A stretch of 64,000 bases of DNA from Solimonas sp. K1W22B-7. GTDB taxonomy: Bacteria > Pseudomonadota > Gammaproteobacteria > Nevskiales > Nevskiaceae. Below the pieces are notes generated by a model that did not search any database, was not told the DNA's origin, and saw only the letters and a program-made list of their open reading frames with translations. Position 1 is the stretch's first letter, and every line of letters begins with the position of its first letter. Shown piece by piece: positions 23,726 through 32,174 of the stretch. A program made the position numbers and the translations under genes. The stretch covers positions 1 through 64,000 of the forward strand of contig NZ_CP031704.1 in NCBI RefSeq assembly GCF_003428335.1. The letters run 5' to 3'.

Positions 23726-24538
23726 ATGAACAAGTTGTTGAAAGTGCTCGGCATGCTGGGCGTGGCCTGGGGTGTTTTGTCGACCGCGCCGGCGATGGCG
23801 CAGCAGGCCTGCAGCCTGGAGCCCACCGCCGGTACGGTGACCCGGACCATCGGCTCGCGCAGCTACACCCTCAACGTGCCGGCCGGCCTGGTGGGCGGCT
23901 CAGTGCCCCTGCTGATCGCCCTGCACGGCGGCGGCTCCAATCCCTCGTTCCACGAGAACGAGACCGGCTGGACGCCCTATGCCGCTTCGCACAACTTCAT
24001 CGTCGCCTACCCGAAGGCACTGAACGCCTGGTGGGATCTCACGGACAACTCGGTCGACACCCCCTTCCTCAAGCAGGTGGCCGCGGACATCTCCAGCCAG
24101 TGGTGCGTGGATCCCAAGCGCATTCACGTGGCCGGCTTCTCGCGCGGCGGCATGATGTCGCATCGCGTCGCCTGCGATGACGACGGCACCTTCGCCTCGG
24201 TGGCGCCGTACGCCGGCTACCTGCCGACCGCGGAGTTCGCCAGCTGCTCTCCCCAGCGCAAGGTGCCGGTGGCAATCTTCCACAGCACCTTCGACCCCAT
24301 CGTGCCTTACTTCCGTGCGACCGCGGCGCGTGATTTCTGGAAGACCAACAACGGTTGCACCGGCTCGGTGACCACCACCGTCAACGGCTCCGCCTTCGAG
24401 CGTTACACCGGCTGCGCCGGCGGCACGGAAGTCTGGCTGCGCCAGTACTTCCAGTCGCACAACTGGCCGTTCGGCAGCGACGCCGACGACATCCGCAACC
24501 GCATGTGGGCGTTCTTCCAGGCTCATCCGCTTCCCTGA
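23726..24538 (+). CDS. Secreted esterase of the PHB depolymerase/LpqC family
   Basis: Predicted exported serine esterase. The 270 residues start with a signal peptide ending near AMA-QQ (residues 1-25), followed by the oxyanion block LLIALHGGGSNP, the nucleophile elbow GFSRGG (S139) and the likely Asp/His region HSTFDPIVPY. The family covers poly-hydroxybutyrate depolymerases, feruloyl and acetylxylan esterases, so the substrate is not certain. GGGGAGAG precedes the ATG. A strong terminator follows. Confidence 0.82.
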   Translation: MNKLLKVLGMLGVAWGVLSTAPAMAQQACSLEPTAGTVTRTIGSRSYTLNVPAGLVGGSVPLLIALHGGGSNPSFHENETGWTPYAASHNFIVAYPKALNAWWDLTDNSVDTPFLKQVAADISSQWCVDPKRIHVAGFSRGGMMSHRVACDDDGTFASVAPYAGYLPTAEFASCSPQRKVPVAIFHSTFDPIVPYFRATAARDFWKTNNGCTGSVTTTVNGSAFERYTGCAGGTEVWLRQYFQSHNWPFGSDADDIRNRMWAFFQAHPLP

Positions 24539-24551
24539 AGGGCCTTGTGAA

Positions 24552-24600
24552 GAGTCCGCTCGTGCCGGGGCTGTCCGGTACGAGCGGACTTTTCTTTTTT
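24552..24600 (+). terminator. Rho-independent terminator
   Basis: AGTCCGCTCGTGCCGG and CCGGTACGAGCGGACT form a long stem (one internal mismatch) followed by TTTTCTTTTTT, 13 bp after the esterase stop. Confidence 0.9.
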
Positions 24601-24785
24601 CACCAACCCGTTCCGCTCCAGGCCCCGGGGCGCCGCATTGAGGCCTCCCCAATGGCGGGCGCATACTCGCTGGCCTCGAATATGCGCCGGGGGAGCGGTG
24701 CCCGCCGGTGTTGCCTGCATCGCCGATCCGCTGACGGGCCCTGCAGTGCTGCGACAGTCAGCGACATCCTGACGGGGAGCATCCG

Positions 24786-25478
24786 ATGAACAAGAACATC
24801 ACGATCGTGCTGGTGCATGGTTTCTGGGGCGGCGCGGCGCACTGGAGCAAGGTGATCGTCGAACTGACGCGCCGCGGCTATGAGTCGATCCGCGCGGTGG
24901 AACTGCCGCTGACCTCGCTGGCCGACGACGCCGAGCGCACCCGCAAGATGCTGGCGCAGGTGCAGGGGCCGGTGCTGCTGGTCGGGCATTCCTACGGCGG
25001 CGCCGTGATCACGCAGGCCGGCGACCTGCCCAATGTCGCGGGCCTGGTGTACATCGCGGCCTTCGCGCCGGATGCGGGCGAGAGCCCGGGCGCCATTACC
25101 CAGCAGCATCCGCCGGTGGCCGTTCCCAATCTTGCACCGGACAGCGACGGCTATCTCTGGGTCAGGCCCGACAAGTTCCATGAAAGCTTCTGCCAGGACC
25201 TGACGCGCGACGAGGCGCTGGTGATGGCGGTGACGCAGAAGGCGCCGCTGGCCAGCACCTTCGGCGATGCCGTGACCGCCCCGGCCTGGAAGAAGAAGCC
25301 CAGCTGGTACCAGATCTCCAGCGAGGACCGCATGATTGCCCCGGCCAACCAGGAGCGCATGTCGGCGCGGCTGGCGGCACGCAAGGTCATCACCCTGGCG
25401 GCGAGCCATGCCTCGCTGGCGTCGATGCCGGCAGAAGTCTCCGCCTTTATCGCCGAGGCCGCCGCCGCGGTGTCGTAA
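24786..25478 (+). CDS. Alpha/beta hydrolase (cytoplasmic)
   Basis: 230-residue alpha/beta hydrolase with the oxyanion motif LVHGFWGGAAHW and nucleophile GHSYGG (S69). The C-terminal half has the DRMIAPANQERM block and a late His (SHASL). It has no signal peptide. It is closely similar in layout to the exported hydrolase at 27056-27829 (shared GLVYIAAFAPDAGES versus GLVYIAAFAPDKGES and PAW..KPSWY), so the two are paralogues. Such proteins often act on small esters or as non-haem peroxidases; the substrate is unknown. Confidence 0.85.
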   Translation: MNKNITIVLVHGFWGGAAHWSKVIVELTRRGYESIRAVELPLTSLADDAERTRKMLAQVQGPVLLVGHSYGGAVITQAGDLPNVAGLVYIAAFAPDAGESPGAITQQHPPVAVPNLAPDSDGYLWVRPDKFHESFCQDLTRDEALVMAVTQKAPLASTFGDAVTAPAWKKKPSWYQISSEDRMIAPANQERMSARLAARKVITLAASHASLASMPAEVSAFIAEAAAAVS

Positions 25479-25597
25479 AGCGGGACCGCAGAGGGGACGG
25501 TCTTACTTGCCGGACAGCCCTGCAAGCTGCTCCGCTGCGTTGCGCGCGCGCCGGGTTGAAAGTGATACTGGATTCGAGGCCGTACCAGGAGAGGCGG

Positions 25598-26323
25598 ATG
25601 GCGATCACGAACACGCAGTCCGGGACCACGGTTCACGAGGTTGCCGACGGGATCTACCGCATCAGCACGCCCGTGGTCATTCCGGGAGGCGGCTTCTCCT
25701 TCAACCAGTACCTCATCGACGACGACGAGCCGCTGCTCTTCCACACCGGGCCGCGCAAGCTGTTTCCGCTGGTACGGGAAGCGGTGGCCAACATCCTGCC
25801 GCTGGAGCGCCTGCGTCACATCGCCTTTTCGCACGTCGAGGCCGACGAGTGCGGCTCGCTCAACGAATGGCTGGCGGCGGCGCCACAGTCTGCGCCCCTG
25901 TGCGGCACGGTCGCGGCGATGGTGTCGATCGGCGACCTGGCGGACCGGCCGCCGCGCGCGCTTGCCGATGGCGAGCTGCTGTCACTGGGCAAGCATTCCG
26001 TCCGGTGGTTCGACGCCCCTCATCTGCCGCACGCCTGGGAATGCGGTTTCCTGATGGACGAGCGGACCGGCACGTTGTTCTGCGGTGACCTGTTCACGCA
26101 GGGCGGCTCCGGGAATCCACCGCTGACCGAGTCGGACATCCTCGGGCCGAGCGAGGCGTTTCGTCACCAGATGGATTACTTCTCTCATACGAAGAACGCC
26201 CGCCCCATGCTGGAGCGCCTGGCCGCCGCCAAGCCGACAACGCTTGCCTGCATGCACGGCAGCGCATGGCGCGGCGATGGCGCGAAGCTCCTGCGCGCGC
26301 TTGCCGATGCGATCTGTGCCTGA
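25598..26323 (+). CDS. MBL-fold protein of ODP (oxygen-binding diiron) type
   Basis: 241-residue metallo-beta-lactamase fold protein. GGAG precedes ATG 25598; an upstream start at 25556 is less likely. The metal motif reads FSHVEADECG (H79, E81, D83), the HxExD form of flavodiiron and ODP proteins rather than the HxHxDH of classic hydrolases. Further ligands are probably in APHLPHAWE, FCGDLFTQGG and ACMHGSAW. There is no flavodoxin domain, so it may be a stand-alone O2- or NO-responsive protein. Neighbours give no pathway. Confidence 0.8.
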   Translation: MAITNTQSGTTVHEVADGIYRISTPVVIPGGGFSFNQYLIDDDEPLLFHTGPRKLFPLVREAVANILPLERLRHIAFSHVEADECGSLNEWLAAAPQSAPLCGTVAAMVSIGDLADRPPRALADGELLSLGKHSVRWFDAPHLPHAWECGFLMDERTGTLFCGDLFTQGGSGNPPLTESDILGPSEAFRHQMDYFSHTKNARPMLERLAAAKPTTLACMHGSAWRGDGAKLLRALADAICA

Positions 26324-26359
26324 TGATTCCCGTTCTTCCATCCGATCCAGGAGCCTGAC

Positions 26360-26923
26360 GTGCTGGCAAGGATTTTCGGCCTGACCCGATCGGTACCTGA
26401 TCTGCGAGCGGCAATCGTGGAGGTGCTGTCGGATATCGCGGGAGAGACGTTGGGGCGCAAGGCGGCCGAGTGCTTCGATGACCCCGAGAGATTTGAACAA
26501 CTCTGCGCTGAGAGTCATACGGAGCCGCCCTGGATGTCGGATGACCGTGACCCGACGCCGGGAGAAAGAGCCGCCGGCATTTTTTTCCAGTTGCTGCAGG
26601 ATGAGGGGCGCTCAGATGTCATCGACTGGGCGTACGGCGGTACGGAGGTGGTCCACGTGATACAGGAGCTCCTGCGGAAAGCCGGTGCGGAATGCTTCGG
26701 CAAGGAAGAGCTCGAGCAGTTCACGGCGCTGGCTGGCAATGCCGGGCGAGGAAAGGCCTTTGCGAAGCTCGATGGGCCGCTGAAGACGGCGGTGCAGAAA
26801 AGAGGGCTGGTACTCGCCTATCTGGACCGGGATGCCGATGCCTACTTCCCGATCCTGGTCTCACCGGAAGTTCATGCGAAGTGGAGCAAGCTTCGCTTCG
26901 ATGCCGATCATCGGATTCTCTGA
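26360..26923 (+). CDS. Hypothetical protein, possibly DUF6630-like
   Basis: 187 residues from GTG 26360, 36 bp after the MBL gene and probably co-transcribed. The protein is soluble and acidic. A loose resemblance to DUF6630-type proteins (GLVLAYLDRDADAYFPILVSP near the C-terminus) is the only hint, and I cannot confirm it. No catalytic motif is evident. Confidence 0.6.
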   Translation: MLARIFGLTRSVPDLRAAIVEVLSDIAGETLGRKAAECFDDPERFEQLCAESHTEPPWMSDDRDPTPGERAAGIFFQLLQDEGRSDVIDWAYGGTEVVHVIQELLRKAGAECFGKEELEQFTALAGNAGRGKAFAKLDGPLKTAVQKRGLVLAYLDRDADAYFPILVSPEVHAKWSKLRFDADHRIL

Positions 26924-26935
26924 GCGGCCGGCGAC

Positions 26936-26970
26936 CCAAAGGGGACCGGACTCGAAGGCGACAGATTTAT
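26936..26970 (+). repeat. GGGGAC/ACAGATTTATT repeat remnant
   Basis: AAAGGGGACCGGACTCGAAG followed by GCGACAGATTTATT. It resembles the motifs at the cassette edges (19694, 22812) and a shorter GAGGGGACGGTCTTACTT near 25491, and looks like a decayed dispersed repeat. Confidence 0.45.
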
Positions 26971-27006
26971 TGACTCCCCCAAGTGCCGCCGCTTGCGATC
27001 CCAACA

Positions 27007-27038
27007 GCAAAACCGGAGCGCCACACGGCGCTCCGGTT
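27007..27038 (-). terminator. Terminator of the exported hydrolase gene
   Basis: AACCGGAGCGCC (27011-27022) and GGCGCTCCGGTT (27027-27038) form a perfect 12-bp stem with loop ACAC. On the minus strand it is followed by TTTTGCTGTT, 18 bp after the stop. Confidence 0.85.
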
Positions 27039-27055
27039 CGATCCGCTTCCTCTTC

Positions 27056-27829
27056 CTACTTTACAGCCCGCGCCGCCTGCTCGATCAGCGCGGCGACCAC
27101 CGCCGGCCTCGACACGTAGACCGCGTGGCTGCCGGCGGTCTCGACCACCTTCGAGCCTGCACGCTGCGCCATGCCCCGCTGCGCCTGCGGCGGGATCATG
27201 CGGTCGTCCTTGGCCACCAGGTACCAGCTCGGCTTGGCGGCCCAGGCGGGCTGGGTGACGGCACCGGTCAGCGCGGCCACGCCCCAGGGCACCTGCGAGT
27301 CCGCCATGAAGGCTGCAGCCGCCGGGTCCACGTCCGCCGCGAAGGAGGCCGCGAACTTGCTGCGATCCAGCAGCAGGAAGCCGTCCTTGGGCGGCAGGAT
27401 CGGCGGCACCGGCGCGCCCGGCACGGGGTTGGCGATCAGCGTGTTCACCGACTCGCCCTTGTCCGGCGCGAAGGCTGCGATGTAGACCAGGCCCTTCACC
27501 TTGGCGTTGTTGCCGGCTTCCGACACCACGACGCCGCCGTAGGAGTGACCGACCAGGATCACGGGGCCGTCGGCCTGGTCGATCGCGCGCTGGGTGACGG
27601 CGACGTCGTCGGCCAGCGACAGGGTCGGGTTCTGGACGATGCTGACGTTGTAGCCGTCCTTCTTCAGGATGTTGTAGACGCCTTGCCAGCCGGCGCCGTC
27701 GACGAAGCCGCCGTGGACCAGCACGACGTTCTTGATGCCCTGGGGGGCGGGAGCGGCCTGGGCAGGGGCCAAACCGGCGGAAGCCAGCAGGGCGGCGGCG
27801 GAGACCAGCAGGGTGCGGAACTTGTTCAT
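27056..27829 (-). CDS. Exported alpha/beta hydrolase
   Basis: 257-residue hydrolase with a signal peptide (MNKFRTLLVSAAALLASAGL, cleavage near AQA-AP). The core has LVHGGFVDGAGW and the nucleophile GHSYGG (S96), with DDRMIPP and a late His (GSHAVYV). AAGGAG precedes the ATG. It is divergent from an OhrR-like regulator and shares with it a region of TTATCGCGATAA operators, so it is probably that regulator's target. The usual partner of OhrR would be the peroxidase Ohr, which is absent here. Confidence 0.86.
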   Translation of the reverse strand: MNKFRTLLVSAAALLASAGLAPAQAAPAPQGIKNVVLVHGGFVDGAGWQGVYNILKKDGYNVSIVQNPTLSLADDVAVTQRAIDQADGPVILVGHSYGGVVVSEAGNNAKVKGLVYIAAFAPDKGESVNTLIANPVPGAPVPPILPPKDGFLLLDRSKFAASFAADVDPAAAAFMADSQVPWGVAALTGAVTQPAWAAKPSWYLVAKDDRMIPPQAQRGMAQRAGSKVVETAGSHAVYVSRPAVVAALIEQAARAVK

Positions 27830-27850
27830 GTCACTTACTCCTTGGTTGTT

Positions 27851-27942
27851 CGCGATAATGTTTATCGCGATAAGTGAATCCTAGAGAGGCGACGGACGCT
27901 TGTCAAGAACAAATTTGCCGCGATAACTAATTTCGCGGTAAT
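27851..27942. promoter_or_regulatory. Operator region between the exported hydrolase and the MarR/OhrR-like gene
   Basis: Perfect palindrome TTATCGCGATAA at 27862-27873, a half-copy CGCGATAATG at 27851, and a second cluster TTGCCGCGATAA (27915-27926) with TTTCGCGGTAA beyond it. Spread over both promoters, they are likely binding sites of the adjacent regulator. Confidence 0.65.
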
Positions 27943-27969
27943 ATGTTGATGTGCTTCGAAATTTGGTGA

Positions 27970-28437
27970 ATGACCATGGCCAAGCCTGCCCCCCGCCCCG
28001 AACCCATCCCCCTGGACGGCCAGCTCTGCTTCTCCCTCTACGGGGCCAGCATTGCCATCAACCGCACCTACAAGCCGATGCTCGACGGCCTGGGGATCAC
28101 CTATCCGCAATACCTGGTGCTGAGCGCGCTCTGGGAGGGCGACGGTCAGACCATCACGGACATCGCCAACCGGCTGGCGCTGGAGCCCAGCACGATCACC
28201 CCGCTGGTGAAGCGGCTGGAGCAGGCGGGGTTCCTGTCGCGCCAGCGCAACCCGAAGGACGAGCGCCAGGTCACCGTGCGGCTGACGGACAAGGGCAAGG
28301 AGCTGCAGCGGGAAACCGGCTGCCTGACCGACGCGCTGCTGCGCAAGTCCGGCATGACGGTGAAGGAAATCATTGCCCTCAACGAGCAGGTGCGGACGCT
28401 GCGCGACGCCTTGGCCAGTGCCATCGCTGCGCAGTGA
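27970..28437 (+). CDS. MarR-family regulator, OhrR-like
   Basis: 155-residue winged-helix regulator. LDGQLCFSLYGASIAINRTY places a Cys at residue 20 in the context that is the peroxide-sensing Cys of OhrR, and a second Cys at 118 (ETGCLTDAL) fits the two-Cys OhrR type. The helix-turn-helix is ITDIANRLALEPSTITPLVK and the wing KDERQVTVRLTDKG. Oxidation of the Cys would release the repressor. Divergent from the exported hydrolase. The ligand, whether organic hydroperoxide or other, is inferred. Confidence 0.85.
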   Translation: MTMAKPAPRPEPIPLDGQLCFSLYGASIAINRTYKPMLDGLGITYPQYLVLSALWEGDGQTITDIANRLALEPSTITPLVKRLEQAGFLSRQRNPKDERQVTVRLTDKGKELQRETGCLTDALLRKSGMTVKEIIALNEQVRTLRDALASAIAAQ

Positions 28438-28554
28438 TGGCGCGGCGCCCAAGGCCCTTCGGAAGCGCGCGGCGCAGGCCCACCGCGCACATGGCGCCGT
28501 AACGCCAGGGCGCTAGGCTTGTCGGTATTCTCCGTGCGCAGAACCCGAAACCCC

Positions 28555-29406
28555 ATGCTCAAGCCCCTGCTCGCCACCGCCCTGCTGACCTTGCTCGCCG
28601 CTTGCTCTTCCAGCGCGCCGCCCGACAGCGACGTGCCCGGCGCCAGCGCCGGGGTGGACCAGGCGATGCGCCAGCACGCGCATGCCCACAACGACTACCT
28701 GCACGAAACGCCGCTGATCGATGCGCTGCAGCGCGGCTTCGGCAGTGTGGAGGCGGACGTGTACCGCACGCTGGGCGGCGACCTCGCGGTGGCGCACAGC
28801 CTCGCGGAGATCCGCCCGGGGCGGACGCTGCGGGCGCTGTACCTGGAGCCGCTGGCGACGCGGGCGAGTTCGGGCGATCTGGTTGCGCAGGGACAGAGGC
28901 TGCAGCTGCTGGTGGACCTGAAGAGCGCCGGGCCGGCAACCTGGCAAATCCTGGAGAGCCAGCTGGCGGAGCATGGCGAGCTGTTCACGCGCTACGACGC
29001 CAGCGGCATGCACCCCGGCGCGGTGGACGTGGTGGTTTCGGGCAACCGGCCGCGCGCGGACATGGAGGCCGCGGCCGTGCGGCGTTCGGCCTACGACGGC
29101 CGGCTCTCGGACCTGGATGATCCGGCGCCGGCGGCGTTCATGCCGCTGATCAGCGCGGACTGGGCGGGGGAGTTCGGCTGGGACGGCAGCGGCGAGTTTC
29201 CGCAGGCCCAGCGGCTCAAGTTGCAGGATGCGGTGCGGCGCACGCATGCGGCCGGCCGCAAGCTGCGGCTGTACGGCACGCCCGACGCCCCTGGCGAGGC
29301 GCGCGACCGCCTGTGGTGCACGCTGCTGGCGGAAGGCGTGGACTGGCTCAACACCGACGACCTGGACGGGCTGCGCGAGTTCTTCCAGCGTGCACCCTGC
29401 GACTGA
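28555..29406 (+). CDS. PI-PLC/GDPD-like phosphodiesterase lipoprotein
   Basis: 283-residue lipoprotein from ATG 28555 (MLKPLLATALLTLLAACSSS; lipid anchor at the Cys). The mature part shows HAHNDYLHETPLIDALQRGF, SVEADVYRTLGGDLAVAH and LLVDLKS, the catalytic layout of the TIM-barrel phosphatidylinositol phospholipase C/glycerophosphodiesterase superfamily (His, Glu-x-Asp, His). Probably hydrolyses a phosphodiester in the envelope. The next gene starts 21 bp downstream. Confidence 0.82.
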   Translation: MLKPLLATALLTLLAACSSSAPPDSDVPGASAGVDQAMRQHAHAHNDYLHETPLIDALQRGFGSVEADVYRTLGGDLAVAHSLAEIRPGRTLRALYLEPLATRASSGDLVAQGQRLQLLVDLKSAGPATWQILESQLAEHGELFTRYDASGMHPGAVDVVVSGNRPRADMEAAAVRRSAYDGRLSDLDDPAPAAFMPLISADWAGEFGWDGSGEFPQAQRLKLQDAVRRTHAAGRKLRLYGTPDAPGEARDRLWCTLLAEGVDWLNTDDLDGLREFFQRAPCD

Positions 29407-29427
29407 TCCCGCCCGGTACTCACCCGC

Positions 29428-29853
29428 ATGAAGCCCTTCGCGAATCCCGCGGTGAAAGAAGCCTTCCAGGCCTTTCCGCCCGATATGCGCAGGAAGCTCC
29501 TGGCCTTGCGTGAGCGGGTCTTCCGCACCGCGGCGGCCACGCCGGGCGTCGGCGAGCTGGAGGAAACGCTCAAGTGGGGTGAGCCGGCCTACGTCACGCG
29601 CTCCGGCAGCGGCAGCACGATCCGCCTGGGCTGGAAGAAGGCCCGTCCCGGCGAGTACGCGCTGTACTTCAACTGCAGGACCACCCTCGTCAGCAGCTTC
29701 AGGGCCTTGTACCCGCGGGACTTCCGTTTCGAGGGAAACCGGGCGCTGGTATTCATGCCGGATGAGGAGCTGCCGCAGGAGGCGCTGGCGTCCTGCATCA
29801 CCATGGCGCTGAGCTATCGGCTGCAGCGCAAGGCCGCACGCGCAAGAGGCTGA
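29428..29853 (+). CDS. DUF1801 domain protein
   Basis: 141-residue protein of the YdhG/DUF1801 type: MRRKLLALRERVFRTAAATP, ELEETLKWGEPAYVTRSGSG and the YALYFNCRTTLVSSFRALYP block are typical. The fold resembles frataxin and some members are linked to iron or DNA, but the family function is unknown. It is translated after the GDPD-like gene on the same transcript, most likely. Confidence 0.8.
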   Translation: MKPFANPAVKEAFQAFPPDMRRKLLALRERVFRTAAATPGVGELEETLKWGEPAYVTRSGSGSTIRLGWKKARPGEYALYFNCRTTLVSSFRALYPRDFRFEGNRALVFMPDEELPQEALASCITMALSYRLQRKAARARG

Positions 29854-29900
29854 TTGCGCCAGGCTCGCCGCGAAACGCGCCGAGGCGCATGCGAAACAGG

Positions 29901-29949
29901 ACCTGACACTCCGTTCAGGTAGACGCTCCTCGCCCGGTAGCTCTAGGCT
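29901..29949 (+). promoter_or_regulatory. lux-box-like promoter 2
   Basis: ACCTGACACTCCGTTCAGGT at 29901-29920, then 23 bases, then TAGGCT at 29944-29949. The box, the AGACG right after it, and the spacing match promoter 1. It heads the RDD-lipoprotein-RDD-DUF4019 gene string. Confidence 0.62.
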
Positions 29950-29977
29950 TGCTGCAATCCCTGCGTTGGTAAAGAGC

Positions 29978-30505
29978 ATGTCGATCGGTGCAAGCGAGCT
30001 GCGCAAGACCTATGACCGCAAGGCGACGGCCGAGCTGGTCGAGTTGAGCGCCAGGGGCGTGCTTACCGAACCCGCGCTGGAGGTCGTCGACCAGGTGCTG
30101 CGCGACCGCGGCGTGTCACCCGCGACGCGCGGCCGGGCCGAGGCTGCGGTGAGGGAGCAGCTGCAGAGGGAGGAGCAGGCACAGCGCATGATCCCGTCTG
30201 CGGGCGAGAAGATCGTCGCCCTGGTCGCCGACAGGGCTATCGCGGTCGGCCTCATCGGGATGGGGCTCATTGCGGCCAGCGCGGGGCTGGAATACGGCGA
30301 CGTGATCGGCGGCCTGTGGGGCACGGCGTACTTCCTGTTGGCCGACGGACTTCCGAACGGGCAGAGCCTGGGCAAGAAGTGGATCAGGCTCGCCGTGGTC
30401 GACGAGCGCAGCGGCAAGCCCTGCACCTACCTGCAAGCCATCGTCCGGACCCTGGTGAATGACGGACTGGCGGGGACGGTTACCATCAGGATCGACCAAA
30501 CCTAG
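29978..30505 (+). CDS. RDD-family membrane protein, C-terminally shortened
   Basis: 175 residues from ATG 29978. An N-terminal soluble helical part (about 1-75: KTYDRKATAELVELSARGVL) precedes an RDD domain with VALVADRAIAVGLIGMGLIA and ADGLPNGQSLGKKWIRLAVV. RDD domains normally continue with about 40-60 more residues holding a last membrane helix; here the frame ends in LVNDGLAGTVTIRIDQT. Either a truncation or a short variant. First gene after lux-box-like promoter 2. Confidence 0.78.
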   Translation: MSIGASELRKTYDRKATAELVELSARGVLTEPALEVVDQVLRDRGVSPATRGRAEAAVREQLQREEQAQRMIPSAGEKIVALVADRAIAVGLIGMGLIAASAGLEYGDVIGGLWGTAYFLLADGLPNGQSLGKKWIRLAVVDERSGKPCTYLQAIVRTLVNDGLAGTVTIRIDQT

Positions 30506-30516
30506 ACTGATGGAAA

Positions 30517-31098
30517 ATGGGTAAAACGACGATGAGTGTCCTGAGAGCGGCCTGCTGTGCCGCGGTATTCCTGCTCGCCGGTTGCGAAACCTACTACCGC
30601 GTCCCAGACCGGGAGCCGACCGCCAGGGTCCGGTTCAAGGCCACGGCACCGGAGCAACCGGTGTTGGTGACAGCCTACAGCTCGCCGCAATGCGACAAGG
30701 ATCCGCCTTCGGGACTGATGGGTGTGCTGGGAGGCATCAACAACGACCCCTTGGGCCGTGTGCCGCCGCAAGTCCGTGAAAGCGGCAACACCCTGGGCAT
30801 GGTCGGTTATGAGGCTGGGCCGGCGACACAGCCGATCGAGCGATTGATTCCTGCAGACCGCAAGTTCGTGTTCGCGATCTTCCGGGTTCAGGTGATGTCT
30901 GCAGCGGTGAAGAGTTGCTGGCTGAGCATGATGTTCGATCCACAGCCTGGCGCACAGTACGAAGTGGAGTACGCGGAGACGGACCAGGCTTGCGGCATAG
31001 GCATCTACCGCCTGCAGCGCGGGCCGGGACAGATCGTCAGCCGGTCGCCGGAGCCTTCTGCGCAGCGAACGCCGGAAGCATGCCCTGGAACCTTCTGA
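30517..31098 (+). CDS. Hypothetical lipoprotein
   Basis: 193 residues with a lipoprotein signal (LRAACCAAVFLLAGCETYYR). It starts 11 bp after the RDD gene. The mature part has several Cys (SPQCDKDPP, VKSCWLSMM, TDQACGIGIY) and is otherwise unlike known families to my reading. Probably an envelope protein acting with its RDD neighbours. Confidence 0.75.
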   Translation: MGKTTMSVLRAACCAAVFLLAGCETYYRVPDREPTARVRFKATAPEQPVLVTAYSSPQCDKDPPSGLMGVLGGINNDPLGRVPPQVRESGNTLGMVGYEAGPATQPIERLIPADRKFVFAIFRVQVMSAAVKSCWLSMMFDPQPGAQYEVEYAETDQACGIGIYRLQRGPGQIVSRSPEPSAQRTPEACPGTF

Positions 31099-31198
31099 CC
31101 AAAGCAGCCAGATCAATTCCCGGGGAAACAGATCTGCCCGCTGCAGAATAAGGAGGAGTTGGCTCTCTTCCTCGCCCAGAACCAGAAAGGAAACAGGC

Positions 31199-32149
31199 AT
31201 GACAGCAGACCCTTCAAGCGAGGCACCACGGATTGCGGGCTTCTGGCGCCGGGTCGGCGCGTTCTTCGTGGATGGCTTGCTGCTCGGTGCCGTTGGCCTG
31301 GTGCTGGGGCTCGGCCTGGCGCCGCAGTTGGCGGAGCTGGGCCCCTGGGGGCGGCTGCTGGGCTTCAGCATCGCCATGCTGTACTTCGTTCCGCTGGACA
31401 GCCGCCTGAGCGGAGGCCAGACACCCGGCAAGCGGCTGCTGAAGATCAGGGTGGTGACGCGCGATGGCAGTCCGCTGTCGCTGTCGCTCTCTCTCCTGCG
31501 CTTCCTGCCCCTGGGCGTACCCTGGTTCCTCAACAACCTGCAGCTGCCGCAGGAGATCATGTTCTCCGGGTGGGGATACCTGCTGACGATCATCATCTTC
31601 GGCGTCGGTCTTTCAAGCGGCTACCTGCTGGTGTTCAACCGCCGTACGCGGCAGGGCCTGCACGATCTGCTGGCGGGGTCGTACGTGGTCATGGCGGGCC
31701 CGTCGGCACCGTTGGAGGTGGCGCGGCCCTGGGCCCTGCACCTGGTGGTTTGCGCGGTGCTGATCGTGGCTTCGGGAGTCCTGCCGTACTTCACGATGCG
31801 GCTGGCCAACGACGAGCCGTTCGTGGGCATTCTCAAGGTGCAGCAGGCCGTGCTGGCGCAAGCGGGCGTGAGGCACGCGCAGGTGACCAAGGGCAAGAGC
31901 TGGTTCTCCAACGGAAGCAGCCAGCAGGAGACCCGCTTCATGGACATGGTCGTCTATGTCCGCGACAGCGATGTGGAGAATCCGGAGCGCGCGAAGCGGC
32001 TGGCCGTGCTCGGTCTTGCCACGGACCCCTCGGCGGCGGCACTGGACAGCATCCGGGTGACCATTGTCCATGGCTACGATATCGGCATTGCCGCGTCCTG
32101 GAAGTCGCAGGCGTACGCACATTCGCCGGCGGAATGGCGCGCACCGTGA
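31199..32149 (+). CDS. RDD-family membrane protein with extracytoplasmic tail
   Basis: 316 residues. The RDD domain occupies about 10-165 (GFWRRVGAFFVDGLLLGAVG, then GGQTPGKRLLKIRVVTRDG, TRQGLHDLLAGSYVV). A further membrane helix (ALHLVVCAVLIVASGVLPYF) is followed by a soluble C-terminal domain of about 115 residues (from QQAVLAQAGVRHAQVTKGKS) that I do not recognise. GAAAGGAAAC precedes the ATG. Confidence 0.8.
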   Translation: MTADPSSEAPRIAGFWRRVGAFFVDGLLLGAVGLVLGLGLAPQLAELGPWGRLLGFSIAMLYFVPLDSRLSGGQTPGKRLLKIRVVTRDGSPLSLSLSLLRFLPLGVPWFLNNLQLPQEIMFSGWGYLLTIIIFGVGLSSGYLLVFNRRTRQGLHDLLAGSYVVMAGPSAPLEVARPWALHLVVCAVLIVASGVLPYFTMRLANDEPFVGILKVQQAVLAQAGVRHAQVTKGKSWFSNGSSQQETRFMDMVVYVRDSDVENPERAKRLAVLGLATDPSAAALDSIRVTIVHGYDIGIAASWKSQAYAHSPAEWRAP

Positions 32150-32174
32150 TGCTGACCCTGTTTCGGAGAGATCG

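Noticed and set aside
28513-28518. TAGGCT before the GDPD-like gene as a fourth lux-type promoter
   Set aside because: No ACCTG/CAGGT palindrome is present at the expected distance upstream.
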